The position numbers and the translations under genes are program-made. From Neptunomonas antarctica (GTDB lineage: Bacteria; Pseudomonadota; Gammaproteobacteria; Pseudomonadales; Balneatricaceae), in NCBI RefSeq assembly GCF_001305295.1, contig NZ_LJSI01000053.1, positions 806,001-870,000 of the forward strand: a DNA stretch of 64,000 nt. Direction: 5' to 3'. Numbering within the stretch: position 1 is the stretch's first letter; each line of letters begins with the position of its first letter. A model generated the notes under the pieces. It was given only the letters and a program-made list of their open reading frames with translations, made no database searches and was not told the DNA's origin. Below, piece by piece: positions 59,175 to 64,000 of the stretch.

Positions 59175-59777
59175 ATGATCATGAGTATTTGTTATGAAAT
59201 TAGTAATAATCCATTTTTTTTGTCTCAATACTATAAAATTCGCGAAGATTGTTTTAGGTCTGATTTGTGTTTGAGTGACTTTAATGGATCAAAAGACGAG
59301 TACGACATGCTTGGGCAGATTTTGATTATACGTGAAGGCGACTTATGTCTTGGCGGAGCTAGGCTAAATGGAAGAAAGCAAGGGGATACCGTAAGACTCC
59401 CGATGGAAAGTGAAACATTTGAACTCAGAGATGTCTGTTCTGATATTTTACTTGATAATAATAGCTACTGTCAGTGGTCGAGACTTGCCATAGATCCAAA
59501 ATTTAGAAAGCGTGTCAATTTTTCACTATTATGTGAAAAAATGTTGGCAGAGGCTATAAAGCTCGGATATTTATACTCTTTTAATGTGACAGGCTCTGTT
59601 CGAACACGATTTTTCCAGAAAATTCATCGAAGCTTAGGCTTTAGTTACCATACTCTTAGTCATGTGGATATCCATGCAGAAGATGGATTTGAAGATCTTC
59701 CCCACTTGTTGGGAGTGGCTCGTCTTGATAAAAAACCGGTTTTCTCCTCTGGTCGCCTTGATAAAAGTGTAGCTTGA
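59175..59777 (+). CDS. GNAT-fold acyltransferase related to autoinducer/N-acyl amino acid synthases
   Basis: The 200-residue protein has the layout of LuxI/FeeM-type enzymes and of the exosortase-locus acyltransferases: an early Arg-x-x-x-Phe (YYKIREDCFRSDL), an acidic SKDEYDMLGQ, GGARLNGRKQG, then QWSRLAIDPKFRKRVNFSLL, equivalent to the ESRFAV-like block. Acyl-homoserine lactone synthases normally have Glu where Gln precedes WSR here, so an AHL product is not assured. Acyl-ACP or acyl-CoA would be the donor. It stands alone, with a strong terminator after it, just upstream of an exopolysaccharide operon. Confidence 0.65.
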   Translation: MIMSICYEISNNPFFLSQYYKIREDCFRSDLCLSDFNGSKDEYDMLGQILIIREGDLCLGGARLNGRKQGDTVRLPMESETFELRDVCSDILLDNNSYCQWSRLAIDPKFRKRVNFSLLCEKMLAEAIKLGYLYSFNVTGSVRTRFFQKIHRSLGFSYHTLSHVDIHAEDGFEDLPHLLGVARLDKKPVFSSGRLDKSVA

Positions 59778-59806
59778 TGGGCAAGTTTTTTATATGGACT
59801 CATTAT

Positions 59807-59827
59807 AAAGGGCTAAAAGCCCTTTTT
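59807..59827 (+). terminator. Intrinsic terminator after the acyltransferase gene
   Basis: AAAGGGCT and AGCCCTTT pair in an eight-base-pair stem around AAA, continuing into a T-run (ttttt). It lies 30 bases after the stop codon and should separate the acyltransferase transcript from the export operon. The rest of the intergenic region to 60201 is A/T-rich, with aaggag at about 60188 as the ribosome site of the next gene; no clear promoter was identified. Confidence 0.8.
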
Positions 59828-60201
59828 AGTAAGCAAGAAATAAGCTCACCTTGTTTTTTGACGTATATATTGCCTCCTCAGATTAATGGATAATAACTGC
59901 TGACTATACTCCCTTGTATTTAGTCAGCGGGAGAGCATCACTATCACTAACAGACCTCCTCTCGTGGTTCCATCATTAATATCGCACTTATTTTCTAAAA
60001 TCGCCTATAGTAAACATGTCTTTTAAACTTAACGTCCCTTTTTGATCTAAAGAAGAAGGGGCTTTGATAGAAAAGATTAATTTTCTATGGGAATCTATAC
60101 GTTATGTTAAAGTTTGTGTAAAATTTGGCGGTCTGATGCACTGAATACGATACTGTGTGGTATTGGTCGTGCACTTTATAGAATTTAAGGAGAGCTTTAA
60201 T

Positions 60202-60840
60202 ATGCTTGTCTTTTCAGGGAATGTTACAAAAAGAATTCTAGTGCTGGGTCTGGCATCAGTAGTTTTAGGTCTCTCCGGATGTTCGAGTACTAATTACCCC
60301 CAGGTCTCTGAGGAAGAACGTTTTGTTCAGCCAGATTACAATTATGTGATTGGGGCGGGTGATTCTGTGCAGATTTTTGTATGGGGTAATGCTGAATTAT
60401 CCACTTCGGTAACGGTTCGCCCGGATGGGAAAATAACGACAAATTTAGTTGAGGATCTGGAAGCCAGTAGTAAAACCTCAACTGAATTGGCAAGAGAAAT
60501 TGAATCTGTATACTCAGAATATATTAAAAACCCAGTTGTAACAGTCATAGTCAATAATTTTGTTACCATTCCTGATCATCAAATCAGGGTTGTAGGTGCG
60601 GGGGCTAGTCCTCTTAAGCTCCCTTATAGTAAACATATGACTTTGTTGGATTTGATGATCGCAATCGGAGGTCTGAATGAGTTTGCGGATGGTAATAAAG
60701 CAGTACTTATTAGACGTTTTGATGGTGACCAGAGTACTTATGGTCTGCGCCTCGACAGTCTATTAAAAGACGGTGATATAACTGCCAATTTGGCGCTTAA
60801 ACCTGGGGATATCGTAATTATCCCAGAAGCGTGGTTCTAG
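60202..60840 (+). CDS. Wza-like polysaccharide export lipoprotein (XrtA/EpsE type)
   Basis: The 212-residue lipoprotein forms the outer-membrane/periplasmic part of a polysaccharide export channel. The ATG at 60202 follows aaggag at a suitable distance; the earlier in-frame GTG is less likely. The lipobox LGLSGC gives a lipidated Cys27. A polysaccharide export (PES) domain is seen in YVIGAGDSVQIFVWGNAELS, TVRPDGKITTNLVEDLEAS, and a SLBB-like domain in IRVVGAGASPLKLPYSKHM. It is short compared with Wza and matches the EpsE form of exosortase loci. The next gene starts 28 bases later. Confidence 0.85.
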   Translation: MLVFSGNVTKRILVLGLASVVLGLSGCSSTNYPQVSEEERFVQPDYNYVIGAGDSVQIFVWGNAELSTSVTVRPDGKITTNLVEDLEASSKTSTELAREIESVYSEYIKNPVVTVIVNNFVTIPDHQIRVVGAGASPLKLPYSKHMTLLDLMIAIGGLNEFADGNKAVLIRRFDGDQSTYGLRLDSLLKDGDITANLALKPGDIVIIPEAWF

Positions 60841-60868
60841 TCTCTAATTAACTTGGCGTGTTTGACCT

Positions 60869-62452
60869 ATGCGTGAAATATTATCTCAACTTTCTGAGTA
60901 TGTTTGGGGGGTCTGGCGTTTTCGCTGGATCGGTCTTGTTATTATCTGGCTTGTAGCAATGGGAGGTTGGACCTTTGTTTCATTGACGCCAGAAAAGTAT
61001 CTGGCGACGGCTCGTATAGATGTCGATACTAATACCATATTAAGGCCTTTGCTACGAGGCTTGGCTATTCAGCCTGATGTGGACCAGCGAATAGCCCTCA
61101 TGAGCAGGACATTACTGAGTCGTCCTAATCTTGAAAAATTGATGCGTATGGCAGATATGGATCTTTATATTAAGACTGAGGCAGGCAAAGACAAGATGCT
61201 TGATGAAATCCTCCGCTCCATTACATTATCAGGCGATAGAAGAAATACGTCGTTATACTCAGTCTCCTTTAAGCATGAAAACCGTGATATAGCAAAAAAA
61301 GTCGTACAGTCTCTCATTACTATTTTTGTTGAAAGTGCTTTGGGAGATAAGCGAAAAGATAGTTCTGGTGCGCAGGAATTTCTGGATCGCCAAATAGCAG
61401 ACTATGAGCAAAGGCTTGTTGATGCAGAAAGACGTTTAGCAGATTTCAAGCAGCGTAACGTAGGTGTCTTGCCGGGTGAAACGGGCGGTTATTATACGCG
61501 TCTGGAAAGTGAAAAAAGCCAATTGGCTATAGCTCAGTTACAGTTAAAGGAATTAGGTACTCGACGTGATGAACTTAATCGTCAAATAGAGGGTGAGGAA
61601 CCTGTTTTTTTATCGAGCCAGATAGAAAATTCTCCGGAAATAAGAGCGCTGGAGGGTAGGATTGCCGCTCTGGAAGGCGCGCTGGATGGTTTACTTCTTA
61701 AGTATACTAATCGCCACCCTGATGTTGTTCAGGCAAATGGCATGATTAAAGTGCTGCGAGCGCAGAAACGCGATGAAGAAGCCCGTGTGCAAGCGACTAT
61801 GCCGGAGCAGTTTTCGGGTTTGAGTGATAGTCCTGTGTATCAGCAGATGAGAAGTATGCTGGCTGAAACGGAAGCAACAGAAGCAGAATTACGCACGCGT
61901 GTTGAAGAATATCAGAAACGTGTAAATGAGCTTGAAGAGAAGGTTGATAATATTCCTCTGATTGAGAGTGAGTTACAGCAACTTGATCGGGATTATGGCG
62001 TTATTTCTGCGCAGCATAAAACTTTGTTAAGTCGGCGTGAGTCAGCTTTAATATCTGAAAACGTTGGATTGCAGGCCAATGATGTTAAATTTCGTGTAAT
62101 AGATCCTCCTTTTGTACCTCAGAGGCCAAATGAACCGAATAAAGTCTTGATGAATGCAGTGGTGTTTGTACTTGCTATTGGTGTTGGTTTAGGTAGTGCT
62201 TTATTGTTGTCACTTTTTCGTCCTGTGATAACCACTCGGGATACTCTGGCTCAAATTACAGGGTTGCCTGTTCTGGGTAGTGTAATGTTAATCAGTTCTC
62301 CTTTTGAGAAAAAGCGGGCGTTGATAAATAATCTTATGTTCTTTTCCTTATTTGGTTTCCTGGCTGTGGCCTATGTCGGCGTGTCTGTATTCCATGGGTT
62401 GGAGTTCTTTATTACAGGCGTGGAAGACGTATTCAAGGCGGTATTTGTATGA
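60869..62452 (+). CDS. Exosortase-locus chain-length determinant protein (Wzz family)
   Basis: This inner-membrane polysaccharide co-polymerase (527 residues) has a first membrane span near residues 17-38 (WIGLVIIWLVAMGGWTFVSL), a long periplasmic region with coiled coils (AQEFLDRQIADYEQRLVDAE and VNELEEKVDNIPLIESELQ) and the Pro-rich motif before the second span (DPPFVPQRPNEPNKVLMNAV). A third hydrophobic stretch near the C-terminus is seen. The pattern matches the chain-length family of XrtA/PEP-CTERM loci. It overlaps the autokinase gene by four bases, as befits partners. Confidence 0.87.
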   Translation: MREILSQLSEYVWGVWRFRWIGLVIIWLVAMGGWTFVSLTPEKYLATARIDVDTNTILRPLLRGLAIQPDVDQRIALMSRTLLSRPNLEKLMRMADMDLYIKTEAGKDKMLDEILRSITLSGDRRNTSLYSVSFKHENRDIAKKVVQSLITIFVESALGDKRKDSSGAQEFLDRQIADYEQRLVDAERRLADFKQRNVGVLPGETGGYYTRLESEKSQLAIAQLQLKELGTRRDELNRQIEGEEPVFLSSQIENSPEIRALEGRIAALEGALDGLLLKYTNRHPDVVQANGMIKVLRAQKRDEEARVQATMPEQFSGLSDSPVYQQMRSMLAETEATEAELRTRVEEYQKRVNELEEKVDNIPLIESELQQLDRDYGVISAQHKTLLSRRESALISENVGLQANDVKFRVIDPPFVPQRPNEPNKVLMNAVVFVLAIGVGLGSALLLSLFRPVITTRDTLAQITGLPVLGSVMLISSPFEKKRALINNLMFFSLFGFLAVAYVGVSVFHGLEFFITGVEDVFKAVFV

Positions 62453-63402
62453 GCATTATAGAAAGAGCCGTAAAAAGACTTGATACGAAAAGTGATTCAG
62501 AGAAAAACAATCAAAGCTTAATAAAAGATACTGTTTTTTCAGGCACTCAGTCGTCTGAAAAAGTGACACCAGATGAGGTTGTAGTATCTGAGGTAAAAGA
62601 CAAAATACTAAAATCTCAGGAAGATGATTCTAGTATTGATAATATGGTTCATATTCCTTTTGCGCGTTTAAGTTCGCTGGGGATGGTAACGCCTAATGCG
62701 CCAAGTGCGCCTATCGCTGAAGAGTTCCGTTCCATAAAGCGTCCACTATTACTTAATATTGAAGGGAAAGGCGCGGCGCAGGTCGATCATGCTAACCTCA
62801 TTATGGTGGCTAGTGCGTTGTCAGGTGAAGGTAAGACATTTTCTGCTATTAACCTTGCTATGAGTATTGCCCTGGAGCAGGGAAAATCAGTTCTTTTTGT
62901 GGACGCGGATGTCTCAAAAGCGGCTGCAGGTTCTTTGTTAGGTGTTCCCGATAAAGCGCCGGGTTTAATCGATCTTCTTGAAAATAAAGGGTTGGCTTTT
63001 CATGATGTCGTTTTAAAATGTAATATTCCAAACCTTAGGATTTTACCTGCTGGGAACTTACATCAGCGCTCTACCGAATTACTGGCCAGCGATAATATGC
63101 GAGCCTTAATGATTGAAATTTCTCAACGATATTCTGACAGGGTGATTATTTTTGATTCGCCACCTCTATTGCTGACAACGGAGTCAAGGGTGCTGTCCAA
63201 TTTTATGGGGCAGATTGTCTTTATAGTTGCAGCAGAACAGACTTCGCAAGAAGCGGTAGTCGAGGCCTTACAGTACTTGAATAGTGACAGTATTGTGGGG
63301 ATGGTCTTGAATAAAGTACAACGTCAGACTGTAGGGAAATATGGCTATGGCTATGGCTATGGTGGAAGGCAAAGCGAATCACAAAGCGTCACGCTTGAAT
63401 AA
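62449..63402 (+). CDS. Exosortase-locus tyrosine autokinase (BY-kinase)
   Basis: The cytoplasmic 317-residue BY-kinase regulates chain length and export with the preceding membrane protein. The Walker A block is ASALSGEGKTFSAINLAMSI, Walker A' is VLFVDADVSKAAAG and Walker B is VIIFDSPPLLLTTES. The extreme C-terminus has a Tyr-Gly cluster (YGYGYGYGG), the autophosphorylation site expected of the family. The first about 75 residues are variable and acidic and probably contact the co-polymerase. Confidence 0.88.
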   Translation: MSIIERAVKRLDTKSDSEKNNQSLIKDTVFSGTQSSEKVTPDEVVVSEVKDKILKSQEDDSSIDNMVHIPFARLSSLGMVTPNAPSAPIAEEFRSIKRPLLLNIEGKGAAQVDHANLIMVASALSGEGKTFSAINLAMSIALEQGKSVLFVDADVSKAAAGSLLGVPDKAPGLIDLLENKGLAFHDVVLKCNIPNLRILPAGNLHQRSTELLASDNMRALMIEISQRYSDRVIIFDSPPLLLTTESRVLSNFMGQIVFIVAAEQTSQEAVVEALQYLNSDSIVGMVLNKVQRQTVGKYGYGYGYGGRQSESQSVTLE

Positions 63403-63413
63403 GGAATAGTTAT

Positions 63414-64000
63414 ATGTATCCAAGGAGTAAATCAGTAACGGCATGTCTCTTTCTTGGCCTCTTTGGTGCTGAAAATGTCTTGTCAGCGGATTGGCAGATA
63501 TCTAAATCTATTACCTTAGCAGAGGTTTTTACAGACAATGTTGATCTTGAACACGACAATAAAAACAGTGAATGGATTACAACGGTAACTCCGAATATTT
63601 CGGTGCAAGCGAATGGTGCAAGGGCGAATCTTAGTCTTACCGGTTCATTAGAGGCTAATACCGGCGGCGGTGGATCCAACTCAATTAACCCTCGCTTAGG
63701 TGCGAGTGCTGATGCAGAAGTTATTGAAGATTTTGTCTTTATTGATACGTCCGCGAACATTACTCAGAATACTGTTGATGCTTTTAGTCCCAGTGGAGTA
63801 GATAGTCTAAACAGTACTGAGAACACAACTAATACTTATAATTATAATATCAGCCCATATTTCACTCAGCGCTTTAAGGGCGCGGCTGAAGTGACCGGTC
63901 GCTATACCTATAACTATCAATTGAACAGCAGTGCAGATGTTGACGATAGTAGCAGTCAGGCGGTGATGTTGGGGGTTAATAGTGGGTCTGATTTCACCCA
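63414..64000 (+). CDS. TIGR03016-like outer-membrane protein of the exosortase locus, 3' end outside window
   Basis: An ATG preceded by aaggaa opens a frame that remains open to the window end (195 codons seen). It has a signal peptide (TACLFLGLFGAENVLSA), then a beta-rich pattern with SITLAEVFTDNVDLEHDN, TTVTPNISVQANGARANLSL and RFKGAAEVTGRYTYNYQL. This resembles the TIGR03016 family, large outer-membrane proteins next to EpsE, the chain-length protein and the autokinase in PEP-CTERM/exosortase loci. The family call rests on partial sequence and context. Confidence 0.75.
   Translation, partial: MYPRSKSVTACLFLGLFGAENVLSADWQISKSITLAEVFTDNVDLEHDNKNSEWITTVTPNISVQANGARANLSLTGSLEANTGGGGSNSINPRLGASADAEVIEDFVFIDTSANITQNTVDAFSPSGVDSLNSTENTTNTYNYNISPYFTQRFKGAAEVTGRYTYNYQLNSSADVDDSSSQAVMLGVNSGSDFT

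Noticed and set aside
60110-60150. A sigma-54 promoter upstream of the export operon (tttggcggtctgatgcac)
   Set aside because: The spacing between the GG and GC elements is nine bases instead of ten and the consensus match is poor.

Overview
The window is a gammaproteobacterial chromosome segment. Gene order, ZipA, LptD, a full ccm cytochrome c maturation operon and the AmgK/MurU recycling pair all point to the Pseudomonadales/Oceanospirillales/Cellvibrionales part of the class. Two blocks have the order known from Pseudomonas: a chemotaxis/ccm/zipA/ligA block at about 1-16 kb, and a tRNA-rpoD-dnaG-rpsU-tsaD-folB-folK-cca-glpE-apaH-apaG-rsmA-pdxA-surA-lptD-amgK-murU-djlA-rpe-gph block at about 37.6-58.6 kb. 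The species cannot be named from the sequence alone.

1-4.7 kb holds the end of a chemotaxis operon. It has a ParA-type array-positioning ATPase cut by the window edge, then a CheW-domain protein interrupted by an almost perfect 740-bp (CCAGAG)n tract, then a DUF2802 membrane protein. Facing them are a FliK-like hook-length protein and a stand-alone FlhB C-terminal domain. 4.8-11.8 kb is ccmABCDEFGHI with overlapping genes; the small ccmD gene is included. 11.9-17.9 kb carries zipA, ligA, a YheU-family gene, a CBS-domain gene and an MnmC protein that has only the oxidoreductase half.

18.2-37.1 kb is a surface-polysaccharide or glycan locus. TviB/TviC-like enzymes should supply UDP-GalNAcA. 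A WbpM/PglF-like dehydratase, a reductase-like SDR protein and a PglC-type phosphoglycosyl transferase look like a QuiNAc-type lipid-linked initiation module. A PglK-like ABC transporter is the candidate flippase, and there are four GT4 glycosyltransferases and a pyruvyl transferase. In the visibly T/A-rich centre lies the most interesting part of the window: a pyruvate-aldolase-like DRE-TIM protein fused to a sialyltransferase/DUF115-like domain, a KdsB-like CMP-sugar synthetase, a HAD phosphatase and a second sialyltransferase-like protein. I infer that this could be a self-contained pathway that makes, CMP-activates and transfers an unusual 3-deoxy-ulosonic acid. A broken membrane-protein gene, possibly a former polymerase, lies between two glycosyltransferase genes. 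The locus ends beside a tRNA-Ile2 gene and a decayed tRNA copy.

37.8-58.6 kb is housekeeping: the macromolecular synthesis operon, tRNA modification and folate genes, outer-membrane biogenesis (surA, lptD), peptidoglycan recycling (amgK, murU), rpe and gph. 58.6-64 kb begins a second exopolysaccharide locus of the exosortase (XrtA/PEP-CTERM) type. It has an autoinducer-synthase-like acyltransferase, a Wza-like export lipoprotein, a chain-length protein, a tyrosine autokinase with a C-terminal Tyr-Gly cluster, and an outer-membrane protein that runs off the window end.
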